Assembly: GCF_001544755.2 (NCBI RefSeq)
Contig: NZ_FCOF02000016.1
Location: 88,223 to 152,222 of the forward strand
DNA length: 64,000 nucleotides
Direction of reading: 5' to 3'
Source: Caballeronia catudaia
Lineage (GTDB): Bacteria; Pseudomonadota; Gammaproteobacteria; Burkholderiales; Burkholderiaceae
Each line of letters begins with the position of its first letter. The stretch's first letter is position 1. The translations under genes and the position numbers were made by a program. The notes under the pieces are model-generated. The model worked only from the letters and a program-made list of their open reading frames with translations, did not search any database and had not been told where the DNA came from. Shown in pieces: positions 33,347 to 43,488 of this stretch.

Positions 33347-34305
33347 AAAAAACCTGGTTCTCTGTCGGGCAGATCCTGCTTACGCTCATCGTCGTCGCGA
33401 TTGCGGCGGTCGTGTTGTGGAAGCTCGTCGACTACTACATGTTCGCGCCGTGGACGCGCGACGGCCACGTGCGCGCCGATGTGATCCAGGTCGCGCCCGA
33501 CGTGTCCGGCCTCATCACCGAAGTGAGGGTCATCGACAATCAGCAGGTCAAAAAAGGCGACGTGCTGTTCGTGATCGATCAGGCGCGCTATGCGCTTGCG
33601 TTGCGTAACGCGCAGGCCACCGCGCAGCAGCGCCGCGCGACGCTCGATCAGGCGCGCCGCGAAGATACGCGCAATCGCAAGCTCGGCAATCTCGTCGCGC
33701 GCGAAGTGGTCGAGGAGACGCAGTCGCGCGTCGAGCAGGCGACGGCCGCGCTCGCGGATGCCGACGTCGCCATCGATACCGCGCGCCTCAATCTGCAACG
33801 CACGGAGATCGTAAGTCCCGTCGACGGTTATCTGAACGATCGCGCGCCGCGCACCGGCGAATATGTCGCGGCGGGCCGCGCGGTGCTGTCGGTGGTCGAC
33901 ATGCATTCGTTCCGCGTCGATGGCTACTTCGAGGAAACGAAGCTGCATGGCATTGATATCGGCCAGCCCGTCGATATCAAGGTGATGGGCGAGCCGAACG
34001 TATTGCGCGGACATGTGCAGAGCATTGTGGCAGCGATCGAGGATCGCGACCGTCAGCAAAGCCCGAGCCTTCTGCCGAACGTGAATCCCGCGTTTAGCTG
34101 GGTGCGCCTCGCGCAGCGCATTCCCGTGCGCGTCACGCTCGATGAAATTCCCGCCGACTTCCGCATGATCGCGGGCCGCACGGCGACGGTTTCGGTGCGC
34201 GGCATCGGACCGGCAATCGGCAGGCGCGCCGCGTCGGAGACATCGCCCGCGTCCGCACCCGCGCCGACTTCGAGCATATCGGGCGCATCGGGTGCATCGC
34301 GATGA
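33343..34305 (+). CDS. HlyD-type membrane fusion protein (AaeA/EmrA-like)
   Basis: A 320-residue periplasmic adaptor. One N-terminal transmembrane anchor (residues ~8-28) is followed by YMFAPWTRDGHVRADVIQVAPDVSG, the lipoyl half that opens this family, a coiled-coil hairpin (~75-140), the second lipoyl half at VSPVDGYLNDR, and a beta-barrel domain. The start is GTG 33343, overlapping the DUF1656 stop. It links the FUSC pump to the outer membrane channel. The last ~30 residues are a Ser/Ala/Pro-rich tail without family counterpart. The stop overlaps the next gene by 4 nt. Confidence 0.93.
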   Translation: MKKTWFSVGQILLTLIVVAIAAVVLWKLVDYYMFAPWTRDGHVRADVIQVAPDVSGLITEVRVIDNQQVKKGDVLFVIDQARYALALRNAQATAQQRRATLDQARREDTRNRKLGNLVAREVVEETQSRVEQATAALADADVAIDTARLNLQRTEIVSPVDGYLNDRAPRTGEYVAAGRAVLSVVDMHSFRVDGYFEETKLHGIDIGQPVDIKVMGEPNVLRGHVQSIVAAIEDRDRQQSPSLLPNVNPAFSWVRLAQRIPVRVTLDEIPADFRMIAGRTATVSVRGIGPAIGRRAASETSPASAPAPTSSISGASGASR

Positions 34306-35747
34306 AAGCGCTCGTCTTCGTCGCTTCGTCGGCATTCGTGCTATTCGGCTGCACGACGATGGGCCCCGATTACAAGCTGCCCGATAACGCCGCCGTCAAC
34401 TCGCCCTATGCGAACGCGGCCATCGACGGCGCGGATCAGGCGCCCGTCACGCAAGGCGAAGTGCCCGCGAAGTGGTGGCGTCTCTATGACGATCCCGTCG
34501 TCGATCAACTCGTGACCGAAGCGCTCGCTTCGAACACGGATCTGCGCGTCGCCGCCGCGAATCTCGCGCGCTCGCGCGCCGAAGTGGAATTCGCCAACAA
34601 GCAAGGCGGATTTTCGGGCAAGACATCGGCGGCGTTTCAACGCGCGCAGGAATCGGCGGAGCAGTATCTGTTGACGGAGAAGATTCCGGTCGTCAACGAA
34701 GGCGCGCTCGATCTTTCGATATCCTATGAATTCGATCTTTTCGGCAAGTTGAGGCGCGGCGTCGAAGCGGCGAACGCGGAAGACGAAGCCGTCGAAGCCG
34801 CGCAGGATCTCGCGCGCATCACCGTGGTCGCGGATGTCGTGCGCGCGTATGTCGAATCGTGCTCGGCGGCGGAAGAACTGGAGATCGCGCGCAAGTCACT
34901 CGCGCTGCAGAAGCAGCGCGTGCAGCTCACGCAGCGTCTGCGCGATGCGGGCCGCGGCAACCAGTCGGAAGTCACGCGCGGACAGACGCAGGCCGACACG
35001 CTCGCCGCCGATATCCCGCGCTTCGTCGCGCGCCGCCGCGTCGCGCAATATCGCCTCGCGATGCTGCTCGCGCGTGCGCCATCGGATTTGCCGAAGGCGG
35101 CGCTCGCGTGCAATAAATTGCCGAAGCTGCGCGCGCCGATTCCGGTCGGCAGTGGCGCCGCACTGCTCAAGCGCCGTCCCGACGTACGTCAGGCCGAACG
35201 GCAGCTCGCGTCATCGACGGCGCGCATCGGCGTGGCGACGGCGGCGTTGTATCCGTCGGTGAGCTTTGGCGCATCGGTGGGATCGGTCGGCGTCGTGGAA
35301 GATCTGTTCGGCCCGACAACGAACCGCTGGGCGTTCGGTCCGCTCATCAGCTGGACCCTCCCGATCAACGGTCAGCGCGCGCGCGTGGTGCAGGCCGAAG
35401 CGGCGACGAGCGGCGCGCTCGCGCATTTCGACGGCGTCGTGCTGAAGGCGCTTCAGGAAACGCAGAGCAGTCTCGCGACCTACGCGTCCGATACCACGCG
35501 CGCCGATGCCTTGCGCACCGCGTACAAATCGGCGATCCAATCGGCCGATGAAACGAACCGGCTATATCACGCGGGCCGCGAGTCCTTCCTCAACGATCTC
35601 GATGCGACGCGCACGCTCACGGGCGTCGCGGCGCAAGTGGCGGCGGCCGAAGGACAGGTCGCGGTCGATCAGGTCAACCTGTTCCGCGCGCTCGGCGGGG
35701 GCTGGGAAACCGACGAAGCCCTTGCGCAGATTTCGAAGGGAAAATAA
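34302..35747 (+). CDS. Outer membrane efflux lipoprotein (NodT/OprM family)
   Basis: A 481-residue outer membrane factor. The signal peptide ends in the lipobox LFGC, giving Cys17 as the lipidated residue, followed by TTMGPDYKLP, a typical start of NodT-family factors. Two repeats of long helices with strands follow; the second contains RPDVRQAERQLASSTARIGVATAALYPSV. It forms the trimeric channel of the FUSC/HlyD system. ATGA overlap with the adaptor gene shows that it is part of the same operon. It is the last clearly linked gene of the operon. Confidence 0.94.
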   Translation: MKALVFVASSAFVLFGCTTMGPDYKLPDNAAVNSPYANAAIDGADQAPVTQGEVPAKWWRLYDDPVVDQLVTEALASNTDLRVAAANLARSRAEVEFANKQGGFSGKTSAAFQRAQESAEQYLLTEKIPVVNEGALDLSISYEFDLFGKLRRGVEAANAEDEAVEAAQDLARITVVADVVRAYVESCSAAEELEIARKSLALQKQRVQLTQRLRDAGRGNQSEVTRGQTQADTLAADIPRFVARRRVAQYRLAMLLARAPSDLPKAALACNKLPKLRAPIPVGSGAALLKRRPDVRQAERQLASSTARIGVATAALYPSVSFGASVGSVGVVEDLFGPTTNRWAFGPLISWTLPINGQRARVVQAEAATSGALAHFDGVVLKALQETQSSLATYASDTTRADALRTAYKSAIQSADETNRLYHAGRESFLNDLDATRTLTGVAAQVAAAEGQVAVDQVNLFRALGGGWETDEALAQISKGK

Positions 35748-35758
35748 GCGCCGGGGAG

Positions 35759-36268
35759 ATGATCGTGCGCGCGAGCGAATATCGGTTCGTTACCGTCTGG
35801 AAGATCGAAGCGCCGCTTGAACAAGTATGGAACGCGATCCACGATCCGGCCGCGTGGCCGCAATGGTGGACGTGCGTCGAGCGCGTGATCGAAGTGGAAA
35901 GCGGCGCGGACGATGGCGTCGGTGCGCTGCATCGCTATACGTGGAAGGGGCGCTTGCCGTACCGCGTGCGCTTCGACATGCGCGTGACGCGCGTCGAACC
36001 GCTCGTGTTGCTGGAGGGCGTTGCGAGCGGCGATGTCGATGGCTTCGGGTGCTGGCGCTTTTCGTCGAGCGATGGCGTCACCATCGTGCGATATGAATGG
36101 CGCGTGCGCACCGGGCGTGGATGGATGAATCTGCTCGCGCCCATCGCGCGCCCGCTCTTCGAATGGAATCACGATTACGTGATGCAGCAAGGCGGCGAAG
36201 CGCTGGCGAAGCGGCTAGATGCGCGGCTCGTCGGCATCGTGCATCGCGAAGGAATGCAGACTCGCTAA
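35759..36268 (+). CDS. SRPBCC-superfamily protein (polyketide cyclase/START-like)
   Basis: A 169-residue single-domain protein beginning YRFVTVWKIEAPLEQVWNAIHDPAAWPQWW, the N-terminal strand and helix of the SRPBCC fold. Later segments (GCWRFSSSDGVTIVRYEWRV and a C-terminal helix) complete the ligand cavity. No catalytic residues are recognisable. GGGGAG immediately precedes the ATG, 11 nt after the outer membrane factor stop, so it may be co-transcribed with the efflux operon. The short spacing could instead favour GTG at 35765 as start. The ligand is unknown; a hydrophobic aromatic compound would suit the context (speculative). Confidence 0.85.
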   Translation: MIVRASEYRFVTVWKIEAPLEQVWNAIHDPAAWPQWWTCVERVIEVESGADDGVGALHRYTWKGRLPYRVRFDMRVTRVEPLVLLEGVASGDVDGFGCWRFSSSDGVTIVRYEWRVRTGRGWMNLLAPIARPLFEWNHDYVMQQGGEALAKRLDARLVGIVHREGMQTR

Positions 36269-36329
36269 GGGTTTCATAAGGGTTCGCCGGATAAGATCGC
36301 ATCGAACTTCCGGCCCAGGGCCCCGCCGC

Positions 36330-36932
36330 ATGAACGAACTCGAAACGCTGAACCGCGCGTTGTTCCTGATGATCAACGCAGACCCCATGTCACCGCGTTG
36401 GCAGATCGACGTCACACTGGCCGTCGCCGATGACCTCATCTATCTGATACCGGCAACGCTTTGCCTCATGTGGCTTTTCGGCGTTGGCCGTCAGCGCGCG
36501 GCAGCCGTGCGCGCATGTTGCGTCACCTTTCTCGCGCTCGGCCTGAACCAGTTGATCGGTCTGGTGTGGATGCATCCGAGGCCGTTCATGATCGGCCTCG
36601 GTCATACGTTCCTGGAGCACGCAGCCGACTCGTCTTTCCCCAGCGACCACATAACCGTGTTCGCGAGCGTCGCGCTGACGTTCCTTCTTGCAGGGCTCGT
36701 TCGCACTGGCTTATCGCTCATGCTCGCGGGCGCGGCGGTCGCATGGGCGCGGGTGGCCATCGGCGTGCATTTCCCGCTCGATATGGCAGGCGCCGTGTGC
36801 GTCGCGTGCGTGGCTTATGTGCTCGTCGCGCCGCTGTGGGCGCGTGCGGGCGATGCATTGATGCGCAGGCTCGTCAGGCTATATCGACGAGCGTTGTCGT
36901 GGCCGATCCGGCGTGGCTGGTTCGCACGTTAG
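36330..36932 (+). CDS. PAP2-family membrane phosphatase (undecaprenyl-diphosphatase-like)
   Basis: A 200-residue membrane protein with about five hydrophobic segments. The three phosphatase motifs are present: WMHPRPF, SSFPSDH with the catalytic His, and ARVAIGVHFPLDMAG with the second His and Asp. Short PAP2 proteins of this type (BcrC/YbjG-like) recycle undecaprenyl pyrophosphate in the periplasm, or dephosphorylate lipid phosphates. ATG 36330 follows a GCCC-rich leader without a clear Shine-Dalgarno sequence. It converges on the MHYT-GGDEF-EAL gene with a 28-nt gap. Assignment to undecaprenyl pyrophosphate is from family knowledge. Confidence 0.88.
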   Translation: MNELETLNRALFLMINADPMSPRWQIDVTLAVADDLIYLIPATLCLMWLFGVGRQRAAAVRACCVTFLALGLNQLIGLVWMHPRPFMIGLGHTFLEHAADSSFPSDHITVFASVALTFLLAGLVRTGLSLMLAGAAVAWARVAIGVHFPLDMAGAVCVACVAYVLVAPLWARAGDALMRRLVRLYRRALSWPIRRGWFAR

Positions 36933-36960
36933 GGCCATCACTGAAAGAGCGCGGCAACCC

Positions 36961-39063
36961 TCACGCCGCGTGCGCCGTTCTCAACCTTTCGACCACCACG
37001 ACACCCCGCATCAACGCCCCGCTCAAAAATCCTGCGACCTCCGCCGCGGGCATCGGCCGGCTCAGCAAGAACCCCTGCATCTGATCGCAAGCAAGCTCGC
37101 CAAGCGTGCGAAACTGCGCCTCCGTCTCGACGCCTTCCGCCACGACTTCAATCTGCAACGCACGGGCAAGCGTCACCACCGCGGACAGCAACGCGCTGCC
37201 GCGCTGGCCGGCGGAATCGAGATCGCGCACGAACGAACCGTCGATCTTGATCTGGTCGAATCGAAAACGCTGCAGATAGCCCAGGCTCGAATAGCCGGTG
37301 CCGAAATCATCGACGGCCACGGCATAACCGCGCGCCTGCAACGCCTCGATCGTGCAGCTTGTCTTCTCCACGTTCTGCATCGCCGTGGTTTCGGTGATCT
37401 CGAACATGAGGCGCGACGGATCGACATCGGCCGCGCCAACCAGCGCATCGATATGCGCAACGAGATCCGGGACGTTGAACTGGATCGGCGACAGATTCAC
37501 CGATACGCATATGGCGGGCAACCCTTGCGTGTCCCATAACGTGATGTTGCGGCACACTTCGCGCAACACCCAATCGCCGATCTCGACGATGAGCCCCGAG
37601 CGTTCCGCGACCGGAATGAACTCGAGCGGCGCGATCTCGCCCAGCTCCGGATGATGCCAGCGGATCAGCGCCTCGACGCCCGTCACCGATTGCGTCGCGA
37701 CGCTGAACTTAGGCTGGAACGACAGACTGAGTTCATCTTCGATCAAGGCGCGATGCAGGTCACGTTGCAGAATCAGCGACTTGAGCGCGGTATGGTTCAT
37801 GCGCGGCTCGAACTCGCGGAACGTATTGCGCCCGCTTTGCTTCGCGGCGTACATCGCGGCATCGGCGCTGTGAAGCAGCTCATCGGCATTGGCGCCATCG
37901 CGCGGATGGAACGCAATGCCGATGCTCGCGCTCACGCGCAAGGGCAAGCCATTGACGACGATCTCCTGAGAAAGACGCCGCAACACACCATTGGCGACCG
38001 CTGCGGCCGACGACGCATCCAGCGTGTTCTCGACCACGATCACGAACTCGTCGCCGCCGAGCCGCGCGACCATGTCGGTATGACGCAAATCCTGGCGCAG
38101 CCGCTCCGCGCACACTTGCAGCAAGTCATCGCCGACGCCGTGGCCGAGCGAATCGTTGATCGACTTGAAACCGTCGAGATCAATGAACAGCACGGCGAAC
38201 ATCGACGCTTTGCGCGTGCTCTCCGCGACGGCCTCGGCGATGCGCAACGAAAGCTGCTGGCGGTTCGGCAGATTCGTCAGCGCATCGTGCGTGCCGAGGT
38301 AATGCAATTGCCGGTTCGCACGCTCGAGCGAGAGGGACAGGCTGCTCGTATGAAAGCCGAGCAACGCGAGTGTGCCGACCAGCACGGTGAACGACATCGC
38401 GGTGACGGCGAGCGCGAGCCAGTTGGCATCGAGCTTTGCGTCGGCGAGACACAGGCTGTCGGCGGCGAAGTTGGCCGCGTTCATGCCGAGATAGTGCATG
38501 CCGGTGATCGCGATCGCCATGATGAACGCCGCGCCAAGCCGTTTGATGACGAGGTTCTCCACATCCGACGCGCGCAGCGTGAAGGCAAGCCAGAGCGCCG
38601 CCATCGACGCTACGATCGCGACGGCGACCGAAAGCACGAGCTTCCAGACGGTGTAGTCGATACCCGGCGACATCTGCATCGCCTGCATGCCGGTGAAGTG
38701 CATGGCGGCGACGCCGAGGCCCATGATCGTGCCTGCCATCACGAGGCGCAGCCTGGACAATGCACCCCGGCTGGCCGTGGCGAGCGCGATGAACGACACG
38801 CCGACCGCGAGCACCAGCGACGCAGCCGTCGTCGTGAAATCGTAGCCGATGGCGATCGGCAGCGAGAACGCGAGCATGCCGATGAAGTGCATCGACCAGA
38901 TGCCGACGCCCATCGATACGGCGCCGCCCGCAAGCCACAGCGGCCGGCGTTTCGCGCTCGCGAGCGCATTCAGGCCACCGGACAACTCCATCGCCGTGTA
39001 GGACGCGAGAAACGCGACCACCAGTGACAGGCAGACCAGCAGCGGGTTATAGACACCGGTCAT
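36961..39063 (-). CDS. MHYT-GGDEF-EAL cyclic-di-GMP signalling protein
   Basis: A 700-residue inner membrane protein. Residues ~1-250 form the seven-helix MHYT sensor with the repeats SMHFIGM, AMHFTGM and GMHYLGM, thought to bind a metal and sense oxygen, CO or NO. A GGDEF domain follows with intact RLGGDEF and DIDLDGFKSIND-type residues (FIDLDGFKSIND). The C-terminal EAL domain has EALIRW, NLSPIQF, DDFGTGYSSL and EGVET, all consistent with an active phosphodiesterase. Both catalytic motifs appear intact, so the net effect on c-di-GMP cannot be predicted. AGAGAG precedes ATG 39063. Confidence 0.95.
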   Translation of the reverse strand: MTGVYNPLLVCLSLVVAFLASYTAMELSGGLNALASAKRRPLWLAGGAVSMGVGIWSMHFIGMLAFSLPIAIGYDFTTTAASLVLAVGVSFIALATASRGALSRLRLVMAGTIMGLGVAAMHFTGMQAMQMSPGIDYTVWKLVLSVAVAIVASMAALWLAFTLRASDVENLVIKRLGAAFIMAIAITGMHYLGMNAANFAADSLCLADAKLDANWLALAVTAMSFTVLVGTLALLGFHTSSLSLSLERANRQLHYLGTHDALTNLPNRQQLSLRIAEAVAESTRKASMFAVLFIDLDGFKSINDSLGHGVGDDLLQVCAERLRQDLRHTDMVARLGGDEFVIVVENTLDASSAAAVANGVLRRLSQEIVVNGLPLRVSASIGIAFHPRDGANADELLHSADAAMYAAKQSGRNTFREFEPRMNHTALKSLILQRDLHRALIEDELSLSFQPKFSVATQSVTGVEALIRWHHPELGEIAPLEFIPVAERSGLIVEIGDWVLREVCRNITLWDTQGLPAICVSVNLSPIQFNVPDLVAHIDALVGAADVDPSRLMFEITETTAMQNVEKTSCTIEALQARGYAVAVDDFGTGYSSLGYLQRFRFDQIKIDGSFVRDLDSAGQRGSALLSAVVTLARALQIEVVAEGVETEAQFRTLGELACDQMQGFLLSRPMPAAEVAGFLSGALMRGVVVVERLRTAHAA

Positions 39064-39224
39064 CGGCCCACTCTCTCTTGTTTTTCGTTTCAGTCTTTTG
39101 CGACTGTTCTTCCGGCGCTCCGATCCGGCTTCGGGCCATGCCGTATCGGAGCGCTTTGCATCGTGACCCATGCGCTATCGGCAAACCGCGGCAAAACTTT
39201 AGCTGTGCGCGCCTCCGCGCTGCC

Positions 39225-39602
39225 TCACAACGGCGTCGTCTGATCGAGCACGGAGGCCAGAATCATCGCGCCCGCATTGCTCGGAACGGGCCGCGGATTG
39301 GGCGCATAGACATGATCGCCGGGACGAATCGCGCCCCCGCTCATCGCGCAGACGCCTGTCGTGCGCGCGCGCATCGCACGCCAGACCTGATCGCCGTAGC
39401 AGCAGCGCGTCGAGTCGCGCCATTCGATCGTCACGGTCGTCGTCGACGGACGCTCGATCAGCTTCACCGCGACGCGGCTGTCATCCGCTTGCGTGAAAGG
39501 ACGCCGGAGCGACCGCGCCTCGAAGCTCACGCCGCCACTCAGCGACGTCAATTGAAAGATAGTTCGCGCCCACGGATCGAGGGCGATTGCGGCTTCAGCC
39601 AT
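39225..39602 (-). CDS. DUF3331 domain-containing protein
   Basis: A 125-residue soluble protein with the DUF3331 pattern known from Burkholderiaceae: a strand-rich start, then EWRDSTRCCYGDQVWRAMRA, and TGVCAMSGGAIRPGDHVYAPNPRP. The paired Cys residues and the CxxSGxxIxxGDxVY segment suggest a small zinc- or beta-type fold, but no function is known. AAGGAG precedes ATG 39602. It lies 161 nt upstream of the MHYT gene on the same strand and has its own long upstream region. Confidence 0.75.
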   Translation of the reverse strand: MAEAAIALDPWARTIFQLTSLSGGVSFEARSLRRPFTQADDSRVAVKLIERPSTTTVTIEWRDSTRCCYGDQVWRAMRARTTGVCAMSGGAIRPGDHVYAPNPRPVPSNAGAMILASVLDQTTPL

Positions 39603-40090
39603 GTTCGGCTCCTTGTCGATGAATTGCGTGGATCGTCTGCCAGTGCTTCGGCGTGGCGCCGATCGCAGAACGGCATCGCGACGACTCCAAGTTAATCAAA
39701 CGGAAAACGCCCGCCTAGCCGTACATACGGTTGACGACACCGCCTAATGGTTGAGTCAACCTATATCAAGGTTTAGGTCGCAGCGAACCGCTAACACCTT
39801 CGTCTGATCGCATACGCCGCGCGCATTAGCCGGCTCATCCGCGCGTGGGATGCGATGCAGCCGCACGGCCAGGCATTCGACGCAAAGCCATGCGAACGTT
39901 TATCCGACACACCGATGGCGGGTGCAAGCACGCTCCTTCGTAGGTGTAGCCGCGGCGCTTTCCGGCTTATAGAGTGTCGTCAAGGTCGAGACACAAGCAA
40001 CGACCAACGACCTTGACAAGGGAAACCGGACAAGACCCTTTAGTTCGGATACCAGATCAGTTATCCAATACATCCACCAGGAGTTCGATC
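39603..40090. other. Long regulatory intergenic region between DUF3331 and DUF4148
   Basis: A 488-nt region with no coding frame of merit. It contains the near-perfect palindrome GGTTGA-G-TCAACC at 39749-39761. This is flanked by CCTAA at 39743-39747 and TTAGG at 39773-39777, which form an outer repeat. It also holds the promoter-proximal inverted repeat described separately at 39979-40017. The ends carry the ribosome binding sites of both genes. Confidence 0.5.
39979..40018 (+). promoter_or_regulatory. 10-bp inverted repeat overlapping a TTGACA element before DUF4148
   Basis: GTCAAGGTCG at 39979-39988 is exactly inverted as CGACCTTGAC at 40008-40017. The arm centres are 29 bp apart, near three helical turns. 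TTGACA at 40013-40018 inside the right arm could be a -35 box for the DUF4148 gene, although no good -10 box sits at the ideal distance. A regulator dimer or tetramer site is plausible. Confidence 0.4.
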
Positions 40091-40423
40091 ATGAAAAAGT
40101 ATCTCGTCAGCCTCACCCTCGTCGCCGCTACGCTCGCCGCCCCCGCGCTCGCTTTCGCGCAATCGAACGGTCCCGTCACGCGCGCACAGGTCCGCGCCGA
40201 TCTGGTCGCTGTCGAGAAGGCGGGCTATAACCCCGCGATCGCGAGCGATCCGTACTATCCCGCCGACATCCAGAAAGCGGAAGCAAAGGTCGCCGCGCAA
40301 GGCTATGGCGGCGCGCAAGCGGGCACGAGCGCATCGGGCAAAGCGGGCGTATCGAAGCATGCCGCGATGAAGAACACGTGCGTCGGTCCGATCGACTTCT
40401 GCCAGCCGTACTTCGGCAGCTGA
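40091..40423 (+). CDS. DUF4148 secreted protein
   Basis: A 110-residue precursor with a clear Sec signal peptide ending in ALAFA. The DUF4148 core follows: GPVTRAQVRADLVAVEKAGYNPA, then YPADIQKAEAKVAAQ. DUF4148 proteins are small periplasmic proteins abundant in Burkholderiaceae, of unknown function. GGAG precedes ATG 40091. The C-terminal tail contains two Cys residues (NTCVGPIDFCQPYF) that may form a disulfide; these are absent from the second DUF4148 copy at 47088. The 3' end abuts a remnant of an alpha/beta hydrolase. Confidence 0.9.
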   Translation: MKKYLVSLTLVAATLAAPALAFAQSNGPVTRAQVRADLVAVEKAGYNPAIASDPYYPADIQKAEAKVAAQGYGGAQAGTSASGKAGVSKHAAMKNTCVGPIDFCQPYFGS

Positions 40424-40566
40424 TCATCAATCCGGAGCTGGAACGCTGGTACTACGAGCGCGCCCATAGCCACATGACGGTCATTCCGGGCGCGAGCCAT
40501 TCCGTGTACGAATCGAAGCCGAAGCAGGTCGCGGCTGTCATGCGTTCGACGGCCGCGCGCATTCAT
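40417..40566 (+). pseudogene. C-terminal remnant of an alpha/beta hydrolase
   Basis: A frame without start reads LIINPELERWYYERAHS, then MTVIPGASHSVYESKPKQVAAVM. This matches the C-terminal region of chloroperoxidase/esterase-type alpha/beta hydrolases, where the catalytic His sits in GASH and the chain ends with PxxVAxxIxxAA. No nucleophile elbow or N-terminal part is found upstream; the fragment directly overlaps the end of the DUF4148 gene. It is therefore a truncated pseudogene of about 50 codons joined to unrelated sequence. Identification is by motif only. Confidence 0.6.
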
Positions 40567-40688
40567 CTGCGTAATAGGTGCCGATCGAACCGCTTCAGTA
40601 GTTACCGCTGCGTCGTTCAAATGCCTTATATAGTGTGTGACTGCGCCTGATCCCGCACAAGGCATCGAATGATGAAACGGAGGAAACG

Positions 40689-42098
40689 ATGGTTCGTCTC
40701 GTGATGATTCTCCTGGGCGTCGACTATCTGCGCTCCCGCTGGCGCTCGGTGATGACGCTCGGGTTGCTCAGCATCGCGCTCGGCGCCGTCATCTTCACCG
40801 ACGCGCTCGACGGTTCGCTCTATTTCCCCATCATCCCCTTCGCGCTGATGATGCTGCTCGAAGGGCTCGCCACACTGACCGTCGCGTGGACCGGCATGGG
40901 CGGACAGCGCAAGCTCCGCTACGTGAAAGGCGCCACGTTCTGTCTGTCGGCGCTGCTTGTCTTGTTCGGCGGCGAGCACGGCAACTTCGTGCTGTCGCTC
41001 ATCTTCGGCACGCTTTTTCTGGTCGATGGCGCATTGCAGATCGTCGCGGCGCGCGTGGTCCGCTACCGCAGATGGCGGCTCGCGACGGCGGGCGGCGTGC
41101 TCGAAATCGCCATCGCGATCTTCTTCTATCAGCCTTATCCGGATCACTATGCGGGCACCGTCGCGTATTGCGTCGCGTTCGGGCTCTTCTTCGGCGGCTG
41201 GAACATGATCCTGCTCGCCGCGCGCGTGCGGCGCATGGCCGCGAATCCGGCGGTCGAGGGCGCGGCGAATGCGGCCGTGCAGGAAGAGACGAAGCCCGCC
41301 GAGTCGCCATTCGCCGGCGCAGTATGGGACGGCCCGCCCGGGCCCAATGAAGCCGCGCTGACCGTGCACGTGTGGACGCCGCTCGGCACGGCGAAGTCGC
41401 AGCCGAGGCGGCAGTTGATCGTCGATCGCTATATCGCCGCCGTCGACAGGAACGGCACCATTTCCACCGGCCATGCGGCGCTGGAGACGCCCGAAGGCGT
41501 GTATATCAGCCTGTATCCGGCGGTCGAGATCGACCGTTCGCCGAACGACTTCGCCCGCACGCTGCGCGCGACACGCGACAACGACGTGCCCGGCTTCTTT
41601 CAGCCCGACTACGCGACGGAATCGCAGGCATGGTGCCCGTCGACGCAACAGGTCCGCATCCGCAACTACGATCCCGCGCGGCTTCAGCGCTTTTGGGAGA
41701 ACTATCGTCGCGATACGACGTACAACCTCACGTACCGCAACTGTTCGAGCTCCGTGGCGCGCGCGCTGGAAGCGGCGATCGAGGGCGCGTCCGCGCGTGC
41801 GTGGGGCAAGGGCGACGGATGGAAGCCGCTCGTGCGGATCATGACGACGCCCGAGCTGTGGGTCGCGGCGCAAGTGAGAAAACGCGCCGCGACGATGGCC
41901 TGGACGCCCGGCCTCACGCTCGACTACGCGCGTGCGCTCAGCATGCTCGCCGACCCGCGTCACTCGGGCTGGGTGAAGATGGCGCGTTTCGCGGTGGCCA
42001 CGATGTATCGCTCGCGGCAGCGCTGGCGCGCCGAGGAGCACGCGGCGGCGCAGGCTCGCGAAACGGAATCGGTGGCGGCGGAGCGGCATCCGGGTTGA
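40689..42098 (+). CDS. HdeD-like membrane domain fused to a permuted papain-like (NlpC/P60-type) domain
   Basis: A 469-residue protein. Residues ~20-180 hold six hydrophobic helices with the DUF308/HdeD pattern (YLRSRWRSVMTLGLLSIALG). After a linker of ~35 residues comes a soluble domain starting VHVWTPLGT. It contains STGHAALETPEGVYISLYP with His262, and later YNLTYRNCSSSVARALE with Cys352. His before Cys is the order of circularly permuted NlpC/P60 and LRAT-like thiol hydrolases or acyltransferases. AGGAAAC precedes the ATG. The domain would probably face the cytoplasm or periplasm depending on topology. I know of no characterised member. It is not obviously in an operon. Confidence 0.75.
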   Translation: MVRLVMILLGVDYLRSRWRSVMTLGLLSIALGAVIFTDALDGSLYFPIIPFALMMLLEGLATLTVAWTGMGGQRKLRYVKGATFCLSALLVLFGGEHGNFVLSLIFGTLFLVDGALQIVAARVVRYRRWRLATAGGVLEIAIAIFFYQPYPDHYAGTVAYCVAFGLFFGGWNMILLAARVRRMAANPAVEGAANAAVQEETKPAESPFAGAVWDGPPGPNEAALTVHVWTPLGTAKSQPRRQLIVDRYIAAVDRNGTISTGHAALETPEGVYISLYPAVEIDRSPNDFARTLRATRDNDVPGFFQPDYATESQAWCPSTQQVRIRNYDPARLQRFWENYRRDTTYNLTYRNCSSSVARALEAAIEGASARAWGKGDGWKPLVRIMTTPELWVAAQVRKRAATMAWTPGLTLDYARALSMLADPRHSGWVKMARFAVATMYRSRQRWRAEEHAAAQARETESVAAERHPG

Positions 42099-42125
42099 GC
42101 CGCGTCCGGCCGTGATTCGACCGGC

Positions 42126-43409
<1,284 letters not shown>

Positions 43410-43488
43410 AAGGTTCTCCCGCCCGTGCGGCATGTTTGCAATGCGCACATGATAGCTTGTCGGCACGCGGGAGAAGGCAATGCTCGAA

